Source: Chanos chanos (taxonomy: Eukaryota; Chordata; Actinopteri; Gonorynchiformes; Chanidae). From it: a DNA stretch of 64,000 nt. This document shows, piece by piece, positions 53,200 through 64,000 of the stretch; the stretch's first letter is position 1; each line of letters opens with the position of its first letter. Under the pieces are notes generated by a model. It did not search any database, was not told the origin of the DNA, and saw only the letters and a list, made by a program, of their open reading frames with translations. A program made the position numbers and the translations under genes. The stretch is taken from the NCBI RefSeq assembly GCF_902362185.1, contig NC_044497.1, forward strand, positions 28,306,001 through 28,370,000, read 5' to 3'.

Positions 53200-54726
53200 T
53201 CTGTAGATGAAAAATGAATTTAGTGTTTCCAAAATTATCCTGCGATATTTCCAGCAGATTCTTAGTAGCTACTAACTAGTAGCTAGCCCTCGAGCTGAAT
53301 CCAGGTGTCTCGCTAGCTGCTGCTAGCTAATAGCTTGCTAGTAACAGGCAATTTTAGCGGACAGGCTAGATCGATTACGCATTGACTGAACGTGCATTAA
53401 ATGCTAAACTGCACAAAGCATACGCTCCCAATTTGTTTGTCAACCCGTTACAAGAAATAATGCCAATCTCTGTGCAACTACGGACCGAGGTGACCTGACT
53501 CTAACTACCGATAGGCAGTAGCCAGCTAGCAAGCCACTAAAAGCCTTATGTCTGGCCTGCTAGCCAGCAGGAACTTTATGAGTCAAATAAGATGGGAGTC
53601 GGGGTATCGCAAGGCTATCTCAGTACAGGATTGGATGCCCAAACTGTTCATTAAAAACCCTTCCTCCCACTCTCAATTTTCAGAAGTTATTATGAAAATA
53701 TATTTAATGTGGAACAGTTGTCTGCCTTTATCCAATTAAAAACAAATAGTTTCATAGAGGGAGATATCTGATCTCTAAAACAAAACATGCACTGTAATGT
53801 ATAATAATTCTTAAAAACAACACACTTCGTGGTGATCAGTATTGTGTTTTACACCTGAAATTCCCTAGTATTAAGTCTCTGCACATCCTTACTCTTCAGC
53901 GAACCAGTTCAACAATAACTATTCAGAATTTGACAATCTATTTTCCTTTTGGTGCTTCAGAATGCAATTTCTAGTTTGCCACCCAAAATTACAGAATGCA
54001 AGTTTGTTGTCCCATGCATCTTACAACAGATCATGGCAAATTCCACTTGAGCAACTTATCTATTTCTTTAGTCTACAGATCAAACCCTAAGTATAGCAAG
54101 TGGATCTACAGATTTGGAAATCTTTCATATATATCTTTATTGTTCAGATGAAGTAATGAAATTTACACAGTGATTGTAAAATATTCAGGAACATCATATT
54201 ACCATACTGGAGTAAACATTACACATTCTATTATCACAGAATTTGTGAATATGACTGTACTCTTCAGTGAGAAGGGATCTATAGGATCATCATATATCTA
54301 AAAACAATGATAATGTCCAGATTTCTACATGTGGACACAAAACCATATTTGAACATGTTGAGTTTCAGAGTCTCAAGTTCTGAAACACCAAATTAATGTA
54401 TTAATGTGTTCAAATATACTTATGAAATACTTCTAGGGACCCATGTTGAATACATACATATAACTGAACTACGTTCTTTTCTGTCCACTGTTTTCTTTAT
54501 CATATATCCTCATTTTGATAATAAAGCAGTCTCGCACACATATATGAAATAAGAATAACTGCACAATTGTAGGGAGGCATTACCTATGCTATTGAGATCT
54601 TTGACATTCCTTGTTAGTTTCCACACCATCAAACACATTCTTCCGTAGAGACACTGAGCTGAGGAAAGTGTGTTATATATAGGCCACATCACTGTGTCGT
54701 AGAATCTCAAGAGACATCCATGCAAT

Positions 54727-54970
54727 GGGGCAGCCTGTGGACTAAGGGTTAGAGAAGCAGGCTTATGACCAAGAGGTCGCCAGTTGGATTCCCAGGGCCG
54801 GCAGGAAAACATCCATGGCTGAAGTGCCTTTGGGCAAGGCACTTAACCCCCAACTGCACACGGAATTAAGTGCCTTGTGACCCTGTGCCTAATGGTTTTG
54901 TGTGCTCACTGGTATGTAAGGATGGGTTAAATGCAGAGGTCAATTTCACTGCTCACAGTGTGTGTGCAAT
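54727..54970 (+). mobile_element. tRNA-derived SINE
   Basis: Starts GGGGCAGCCTGTGG, followed by an A-box-like region (TGGACTAAGGGTTAGAG) and a B-box-like GGTCGCCAGTTGGATTCCC at tRNA-like spacing. The body has CATCCATGGCTG and CAAGGCACTTAACCCCC. It ends with GGATGGGTTAAATGCAGAGG and CACTGCTCACAGTGTGTGTG. It is the same family as 42366-42596 but more complete at the 5' end. Confidence 0.8.
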
Positions 54971-55593
54971 CATGGAGATTTAATCTCAAATCTAATCTGA
55001 TTAATATAGTAACCTTTCTACTTCATAAGTGATCAGACATATCAGAATATGGAAATGCCTGCAGCACGATACACTAAGAAGCATCATGTCGGCTGATATG
55101 AATGATATGGGGTAAAAAAAAAAAAAAAAAAAAAAAAGAGCAGCTAAGAATGACAATATATCTGAGTGGGTTTGTGGCTGCTTTGTGTGAAATACAATCT
55201 TATTGACGATCTTATTCTGTTGTTTTTCAATTCTGTGGGCAGTATGAAAAAACAGTGCAGAAGTAGTAGTAGCAGTACAGCAGTACATAAGAAAATATTC
55301 GCACATCTATAAGAGGAAACCAAAAACAGTTTTACCATAACAACAGTTTTATATAATTTGCATCCTAGCAACATGTGGTTATTTTTGTGAGGAAGGCTCA
55401 CAGTCCTCTGTTAGTTTCTGATATTTAGCTAAACTTGTGAAGCATTACCTGTCTTTCAGTCTCTGTAATGCAACTGTGAGCAGAGTCTTGGGCTGGACTG
55501 TTGCAAACACGCATAGAAACATAGATCTGTTTATCTGCACAGGAAAAATGAAAAAAGGTCAGCAAATAGCAGCTTATGATTTGTGAGGTGCAC

Positions 55594-55594
55594 T

Positions 55595-55633
<39 letters not shown>
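55594..55633. repeat. GATA tetranucleotide microsatellite
   Basis: About ten uninterrupted GATA units upstream of the cdc42 promoter. Confidence 0.95.
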
Positions 55634-55819
55634 TGATTTAATGCTTGCTTGCTTGATTTATTGGTTACTTGACTGAAGATCAGGCTGCTGCTGATATTAA
55701 ATTATTTGAAACATTAATACAATCTATGTTTACAGTAGCACCCCTAATTTTTAATGTGCAGTTCATGTAGCAGTACATGATCATCATCGTTTGTTAAAAG
55801 AGAGGCGTTTCTATTCGAA

Positions 55820-55930
55820 AAGCGTTCAGAGGTAGACGTCATGACGTACAGTGGTAAGCCAATCACCTTGGCCGTATGACTCGGTGCCAACGCCCAGTGA
55901 AGGAACCAACGTGAGAAGGATACGAAAGAG
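55820..55930 (+). promoter_or_regulatory. cdc42 promoter and non-coding exon 1
   Basis: A CRE-like TGACGTA (about 55842) and a CCAAT box in AGCCAATCACC (about 55857-55867) precede a leader exon that ends with AAAGAG|GTGAGA at 55930. The next acceptor, CTTACAG|, is at 56758, 29 bases before the start codon. No TATA box is seen, as expected for a housekeeping gene. The long first intron is rich in GCTAAC words. Confidence 0.6.
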
Positions 55931-56766
55931 GTGAGAAATCATTTATAAACTTCTATTACCTCAAACATTGTATTGTTAGAAGCGACACGCGTCTGTATCT
56001 GAAAAGCAGCCTGTCTTTGCAATAAATGTAGCCAAGGCATTCTTTTGCTGATATCAGAAATAAGCAGCTGCCAAGCTAGGCAACCGTAATATCGTTACGT
56101 TCTTGCCAACTGCCCAGCTGACTTTAGCCGGGGTAGCTAACCTTGCTAACACAGGTAAGCATATCGTTATTGAGGCTACGCCCGTAACCTGTGTTATTAG
56201 CCAGTTTGCTAACATACCTACCGCCAGCTAACGCCAGAAAACCATTTGGAAGAATAGTTGCCGTCTTGAGAACAGTTAGGTAGTGGCCAGGCAGTAACTG
56301 AAAAGGATTTTAGAATAACTTGTTGACGACAGTGTTCAAGATTAGCTAGTTTGACAGCATGGTCTCTAACTTTAATGGCTAGCTTGGATTTCTGCTTTAC
56401 TTAACTAACTTTAGCTGGATACCGGCGACCAGTCTTGCTAAAGGAATGTATCATATGTTTGTAATTTCTGTTGTGCCAGTCTCTGTATTAAATCTATATC
56501 GTTCCTGAGTTACCATTATTTTCACTTAATATTGTGCCATTCCAAACGTCCATCTGAGTTTGAAGCGAATATGCTAATGTAGCATTGCTAGCTAAAATGT
56601 AAGAGGTTCGTATAGTTAAAGGAAACAGAGGAGCTCGCCCGTTTCTACATGAAGTTTAGATCGTAACTATTGCTTTGAGTTAGTTTTTAGTAGCATGTCT
56701 CATTTTCACCAATTGTTATTAACTAGTCCACGTCGATTCTTTGTATGTGTTCTTACAGATCCTTAG

Positions 56767-58499
<1,733 letters not shown>

Positions 58500-59750
58500 G
58501 TCTGACGTTGTTCTCCCCTTGGGAGGATTTCAGATTAACTGAACTGGCGCACTACTTTAAAACTTAAAATAAGAAATCAGTGGATCTGTCAAAAAGAATC
58601 ACTTAGATTTACAAGTCAACATCTCAAAAGAAAATCACTGACCACTACACACGCTTTGCTATTTGCTTTTTAAAGAAGGATCGCGTTGTCCTACCATTGA
58701 CATAATGTAACCATAGTGTTAAGTTTATGTGGCAGATTTTCGAATAACACTGCGGTGGTGGATTTGTCAGCGTTCTGCCATCAGATAGCTTAATTTCCAG
58801 TTTGGTCTGAAGTCTGATGAATGTTCATTTTGTTTTCAGTGAATGAATAGAGGACATAAGGTGCTTTTGACTTTCTAAAATTTCATTCATTGAAAGTTTA
58901 TTTGATTGCTAATATTTATATTTGATGTTTTATTGTCAAATGCAGGTAGAGCTTAAGTAAGCATATTAAGGTTGGAAAAATGTTGAGGATATTGAAGATA
59001 CCTGTACCAGAGCCCTTACGTTTCCAGGATTATAAATTCAGCAAGTCTCTGTGTAAATCGAAGAGTCCCATAAAGTCATGGGAATTACCTTGTTTTTTTC
59101 ATCCAAGGATTTGATATGAAAGTGTGTGTTTTGGATAGAAGTGGGAGTGGTTAATAGTGATCTTATTCTGTGGACTCATTTACTGGAGTGCATTTTCATG
59201 GTCACCTGTTTGTTGAATTGTTGCTGTATAATCCCATCAGAAAAGAAGCACATATAAGTGTTTCTTGAGTTTTAGGCACGTCATGTGTGGAGGACTGCTC
59301 AAATGACCATAAAGAAGGATTTTTTTTTAAACAGTGTTATAAGTTAAGGTAGCGTGGTGGACCAAAGCATTTCAGAATGGTCAGTTCTCTTTTTCTCCCT
59401 CTCTCTTTCTTTTTTTTTTTCTGGAAAGTGGCCTGGTGGGTTTATAGAAGCTTAGAAGGATGCGAGTTATAAATTGGTGACTGTTAGCATCAGACTCCCT
59501 GTTTCTGTCTTATGGTTCTACAAGCTGTGTGATTGATCATTGAATGGTTCAGAGCCTGTTCAGGTTCTGGACTTAATTTTGTTGACTTGGAAAAAGGAGC
59601 CAACCAAAACGTCCAGATCCCCATGTGAATAGACAGAGCCAACCAACAGAATCATCCCCTCTGGGCTCAGTGTTTGTTTTGTTTTGTTTTGTTTTTTGTT
59701 TGTTTGTTTGTTTTTTAAATGTCATATTTTAATAAATGTTTGAGAATCAC
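58500..59750 (+). other. cdc42 3' UTR
   Basis: About 1.2 kb without coding potential. It ends with a TTTTG/TTTG repeat tract (about 59677-59715) and AATAAA at 59731-59736. Confidence 0.7.
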
Positions 59751-61487
59751 TCAATATTAAAATCAGTAGTCATGAAATCTGTAATTATGGATATTTGTAA
59801 ATGCTAATGAATGCAGACACAAACAGACCTGTCTTACAGAGATCAAAAAAGAACATAGCCATGTCTGTCTCTTAAATCTAGATTCTGACTGCTTCACGTG
59901 ATATTCACCATTTTTTTGTAAATATCTCACTGGAGAGTATATGAAGTAAGCTCCAATACCCTTTGTGTCTTCTTCAACCTTTGTACTCCTAACACACTAG
60001 CACTGCGAAGTTGTCTCAACCCACAGAAAGAGTTACATTAGCTTGTAAAATGTGACACTGCCATAACAAAGCACACGACTCATGTGGTCATAGCCAAGCT
60101 ACCAAAACATCAATTTTGGTGTTTTTATTACAATGTAAAGTTAAACACTGAATAGGATATACATGTATATTAATGGGCGGTTTATCAGACCTTAAATAAC
60201 ACAAGTGCAACACTTATGAGGTTATAACAGGGCATGTCCATCTTAGTGGTTCACTCAGTGCCCTTAAGGTTTTAGTTGTTTTGGACTTCTCTATTACAGT
60301 TTCATTAAATGAACTTCATACGTGCAAATTAAAACGATCATCTGAAATTCAAGTAAGGAACTGTTCTATCAAAATGAACTCATTTTATTTTATTGGAGTC
60401 CTTAGTCTTCAAAGCTGATGGCTATGGTGTCAAGTAATATTAATAAGTAATAAATCATGTCAGTAATGGATTACAACATGTATGTACACACACAGGACAG
60501 CTCCCACAATGTGGAAGTAGTATACAGAAAATAAACATGTTGTGCAATTTTGAATTTGTGCAAAGACAAATGTTATTTAACAAGCTTAATAATCATGACA
60601 TACAGGACTGCAGTGTTTGCCCTTAAGCAAGGCACTGAATGCTTGTATGCATGAGAGCTGCAGTAAGATGGTCCACCTTTCCCCTTGGCCACCAGCATGT
60701 TGCTGTGTCTCAGGACTGCTTCTCATTGATCTGCGCTGTCTAAACAAAGGGAGGACATACAATTAACTTACTTATTCAATTAATATTTAGCTAGAAACAC
60801 ATTTTAACACACAAACTTGGTGCTGAAAAAACAAACAATATTTTCCTAATCCCTTACGAGCGTTTAAAAAAAAAAGACGACTGAACAAGTATTGAAAACA
60901 TAAGGGATATTATTCTTTCCTTTTTCTTAATGCATAATTACTGGTGAGATGTTACAGAACAGCTTCCTGTGTCAAATCAGTAGTCAGCTATTTTTGTCAT
61001 ATTCTGAGGACAGCACAACACGGTTCACTGTATCATAACTATATAGCCCTACATCCTCATATAGCAACAGCTCCATATCCGTCTTGCAGTCGTTGTCTGA
61101 TGCCTATCTGCAAGAGGCAGAGCTGTACAGATGCTTCAGTAACAGCGAGTAGAAGACCCTGACGACAGAGAGCCTTCCAGTTTCAGTCACAGTTTGCCAG
61201 CGAGTCATAGCTAAGACTCAGCCTGTGACTCTCAGACACACTGAACAGGCCTCTGCATTTAGCCTCATTTAGTGTCTAGTGTCTGATCCATTCATCCATT
61301 TCATCAGAGAATTTCATGAGAATCAGCTGTGAGAATTAAATGCCAAACATGTGCAAAAAGGCATCGAGTGCATCTTTCCAAAAAAGAAAGGACTGTCTAG
61401 TAGAAAGACACTCCTTTTAACAGAGCATTAATTTATCAAAGAAGAATTACTTTTATGGACTAGCTCGGGAACGTACAAGAAACAGCA
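59751..61487. other. Spacer and probable 3' UTR of the F-box gene
   Basis: On the - strand AATAAAATAAAATG (complement at about 60379-60392) could end a long F-box-gene 3' UTR. A short SINE-like scrap with CTTAAGCAAGGCACTGAATGC lies at about 60621. No other gene was recognised. Confidence 0.4.
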
Positions 61488-61751
61488 TCAAACGCTACCT
61501 GCTGAAACCCTTGCTGCTGGGTTGATCTCCACGGAGCTGTTTGTAACACGGATTCCGTACCAGCCAGCCCAGAACTGTGTGTCTTTACCACCGTGAATAA
61601 ATCTGACGTAGCGCACACCAGGTCCATAATCCTGAAAAGCATGTGTCACCTGGAACAACAACAAAAGCAATTCTTTAATCCCCAGTGGTCAAAAGAAATT
61701 ACTAAAGAAGATATACACAAGTATACAATTGTATATATATTTGTGTGTGTG

Positions 61752-61830
<79 letters not shown>

Positions 61831-63098
61831 CACAGTATATATATGGAGAGGGAGGGGGGCAGGGGGGCAGACAGACAAACAGACAGACAGACAATAAAGT
61901 ACTGGCTATGAATTAAATCAGTAAGCATTGATGATTGTGCTCTAAATGAAAAAAAAAAAGACCACAAAATCACACCCACGTTGTTCCACTGCGTATCATT
62001 CCATTGGGGAAAGTATACTCTCTCAGGTCTAAAGGTTTGGATCACTTGCTTCTTGTGGTTCAGCAGCTCCACACAGATCTCATACTCAGACCCACAGTCC
62101 CAGCGTGGTGCATACCTGACACACAAGATCGTAACACAGTATCGAATGTTAGTAGCAACTACCTCCAAAGAGCATGAACATATGTTTCTAAGAGGGTCAT
62201 ATTTTCCAATTATTCGTCCAATTCAAGCACTAAGTAACCAGATTTAATGAACGACCCTTTGTAGTGCGTCAAAGACAAGTCGAGTGGTGTTGAACTCGGT
62301 TCAAAATATTTCAGATATGAAAAATACCCTGAGCTGCAAAGTTCCTGGTACAGTGATAAAGTAGTGAGTGCTCACCAGTCAGAGATTATTATTCGAGGTT
62401 GTATTTCATCCATGAGAAGTGGACTGTAACCTTCTTTTTCTAAGCAGATCAACTGCTCTTTAAGACAGCGTCTGAGGCATAACAAGAAGAGTTAATGTTT
62501 GTTAACATGTGCAACAGGAGTTCATTGCTCATGGTAAGCATGCAGAGACATCCACAATTCATCTCTGGGTTGATAAAAACTCACATCTGAGTTGATAACA
62601 AAGACATATTAGTGATAAGACACTTACTGATAGGAGGTAACAAAATATTTTTTGATTCGGCCATGAAGTGGCTCTGGGAGTTCCTCTATTTTCCACATAT
62701 CCCCTCCATTCTGTATTATTTTCCACCCGTGGACTCCATCTTAATGAAGAGTCAAGAGGAAGTCATTCACATTTATGCGTTTTCGTCTTCATTTTTTCTG
62801 ATAAATGTATGTACCGACAACATACAAATGTGATCTTACCTTCAGCAATGGGATTTTTCAACAGGTTTCGTCTATTCTTACACAAGAAATAAAATGCCTG
62901 CCAGTTTCTTGGGGACTTTGTGGCCTCAGGCTCAAAGCCTTCTCTCCTACACCGCTCCCTCCACAGGGCAGCACTGTCCACCAATTGCTTCCACTCACGG
63001 CAAACAAGACGACAGTCGCGCACAACATTATATGCTGGTAGATTCAGAAAAATCTCCTCAACGACAGCAAGAGGAAGTGGAGAGGCTACTACTTGAAC
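61488..63098 (-). CDS. F-box protein of the FBXO2/FBXO6/FBXO44 (FBA domain) family, 5' end missing
   Basis: Family members are substrate receptors of SCF ubiquitin ligases; FBXO2 and FBXO6 recognise N-glycans of misfolded glycoproteins in ER-associated degradation. Exons (high to low) are 62840-63098, 62628-62739, 62376-62471, 61980-62115 and 61488-61649, giving 254 residues. The exon at 63098 opens after an acceptor (CAAATAG|) and has an in-frame stop just upstream, so a first coding exon with the start Met lies further upstream and was not identified. The F-box is PLAVVEEIFLNLPAYNVVRD then CRLVCREWKQLVD. The FBA domain follows: KNPIAE, KKYFVTSY, ISDWYAPRWDCGSEYE, FQDYGPGVRYVRF, HGGKDTQFWAGWYG and RVTNSSVEI. 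The aromatic pair that stacks on chitobiose in FBXO2 (Tyr-Trp) is Phe-Trp here. The C-terminus is short, as in FBXO44 and FBXO2. Which of the three it is cannot be settled. Confidence 0.9.
61742..61850. repeat. Compound GT/AT/CA microsatellite in an F-box-gene intron
   Basis: (GT)n, then about 45 bases of (TA)n, then (CA)n and more TA, lying between the last two exons of the F-box gene. Confidence 0.95.
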
Positions 63099-63429
63099 CT
63101 ATTTGGAGGAAAACAAGTGTTAGCGGTGCCAAACGATCTCTTTTTTGATTAAGTTTTTTTCCAGCGCATATACAAAAAAGGGACTGTATTCTTTTGTGCG
63201 TTGGCGACAATTAAAAATGTTTGTATTGCATCTAATGTAGACCTGTCTGTCGATCAAACACCAGTCTTACCCAAATGATGCTAAAATGCGTCATACTTGC
63301 AAAAGTCTGAGGTAAATAATTTATTTTTTCATAAAACACACTATGTTGGTTATAATTACAAAAACCAATGATATGATAACAATAATTGAAGATATAGTCA
63401 AATTACGGTAGACAGGAACCACACGTTGT

Positions 63430-63670
63430 CAAGGTACTGGTGATGTGTCATTCGCGAACGATTCGTTCATTTTGAACTAATCTTTTGTATGACTCGGGAG
63501 TAACGAGTCGTCTCAGTGAGTGATTCGTTCATTTTCCCTGGGCCGCACATGCGCGCCACTCGTTTCGTTCATAATTGTGACTGGTACAGGCTCAGATTAG
63601 TTCACGACTCACGAAGTACGGGTTTTCGGGCCTGAGTCTTTCGTTCATTATACAGGTGGTTACAGCAGTA
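63430..63670. repeat. GAACGA/TCGTTC-rich interspersed repeat
   Basis: Contains GAACGATTCGTTCA (a near palindrome), GATTCGTTCATTTT, several other CGTTCAT words and ACGAGTCG/CGACTCA words within 240 bases. The density of short inverted words and the self-similarity point to a non-autonomous mobile repeat, but ends, target duplications and family were not determined. Confidence 0.5.
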
Positions 63671-64000
63671 ACGTGACCAATGCTATTATAACTGGTTAGG
63701 AGAACTTGCTAACGTTAGCTGGTGAACCATAACATTTCCGTTGCTATAGATCGCTGTGTGTATTGTAGGTAGTGAATGGATGTTTAATTTGCCTTTCAGT
63801 TGGAACGAGTTTATACACTACGGGTCCTCAGTGACCAGGTATGCTAAAGTGAATAGATGTCATAGAATGAACAGATTGATAGTTTTATTGATAAGCGCGG
63901 CGCTCTCGTACGGGCAAGTGAACGTATTGTACATATTGTTATTTGGATATTTTTATTGTTTCCCTTTATCTCTACTTTCATAGACCTCGTCTTTATTTGA
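63671..64000 (+). other. Right-edge region with a possible first exon of a secreted or membrane protein
   Basis: GCTAACGTTAGCTGG at about 63709-63723 resembles the motif near the other broadly used promoters. Downstream, an ATG at 63867 opens MNRLIVLLISAALSYGQ, which looks like a signal peptide and ends at a donor-like CAA|GTGAAC (63917, phase 0). If real, it would be divergent from the F-box gene. There is no second exon in the window to test it, so the coding claim is weak. Confidence 0.25.

Larger units (their letters stand above)
53200..55850. other. Divergent spacer between nucks1 and cdc42
   Basis: The nucks1 side (53000-53560) is dense in GCTAGC/TAGCTAA words around its first exon and promoter. 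The rest is AT-rich and holds one SINE, an A-run of about 23 bases near 55117 and a GATA microsatellite. No additional gene was recognised. Confidence 0.6.

Noticed and set aside
61689-62168. 159-residue reverse-strand open frame ending in Ile/Tyr and Val/Cys runs
   Set aside because: Only its 61980-62115 part is a real F-box-gene exon; the rest is intron and microsatellite read-through.

Overview
This is nuclear DNA from a ray-finned (teleost) fish. The genes are vertebrate and intron-rich with GT-AG junctions, the intergenic DNA is AT-rich and crowded with CA, CT, TA and GATA microsatellites and G-runs, and the mobile DNA is tRNA-derived SINEs plus a hAT element with a nested MITE. No bacterial operon, CRISPR array or viral element was seen. 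Coding models below were assembled by eye from ORFs and splice sites; reading-frame phase was checked across every junction.

Layout, left to right: (1) an acidic-mammalian-chitinase-like gene (chia family, + strand, 1174-6986) whose last exon lies in a recent tandem duplication; (2) pm20d1 (- strand, 8322-12243), tail-to-tail with the chitinase; (3) a LAP2/thymopoietin-type LEM protein of the inner nuclear membrane (- strand, 12961-23194); (4) a gene-free interval of about 16 kb (24.0-40.06 kb), rich in simple repeats; (5) mfsd4a (+ strand, 40238-44534), a 12-helix major-facilitator protein; (6) nucks1 (- strand, 47001-53199), tail-to-tail with mfsd4a, with the nested transposons in one intron; (7) cdc42 (+ strand, 56788-58499), divergent from nucks1; (8) an F-box protein of the FBXO2/6/44 sugar-recognition family (- strand, 61488-63098, first coding exon not found); (9) a possible first exon of a further + strand gene at the right edge.

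The genes do not form one pathway. The block pm20d1 / LEM gene / mfsd4a / nucks1 is a rearranged, thinned version of the human 1q32.1 (PARK16) neighbourhood (LEMD1, CDK18, MFSD4A, ELK4, SLC45A3, NUCKS1, RAB29, SLC41A1, PM20D1). The chitinase, cdc42 and F-box genes have human counterparts on 1p.

The most notable observations are: the duplicated chitinase exon, which can either truncate the chitin-binding domain or add an in-frame second Thr/Pro-rich linker; the complete LAP2-like gene at the LEMD1 position; three splice acceptors whose upstream tracts are microsatellites; the hAT element with an inserted MITE; and a recurring GCTAAC-type motif near the housekeeping promoters. I did not find a clearly new biological system.
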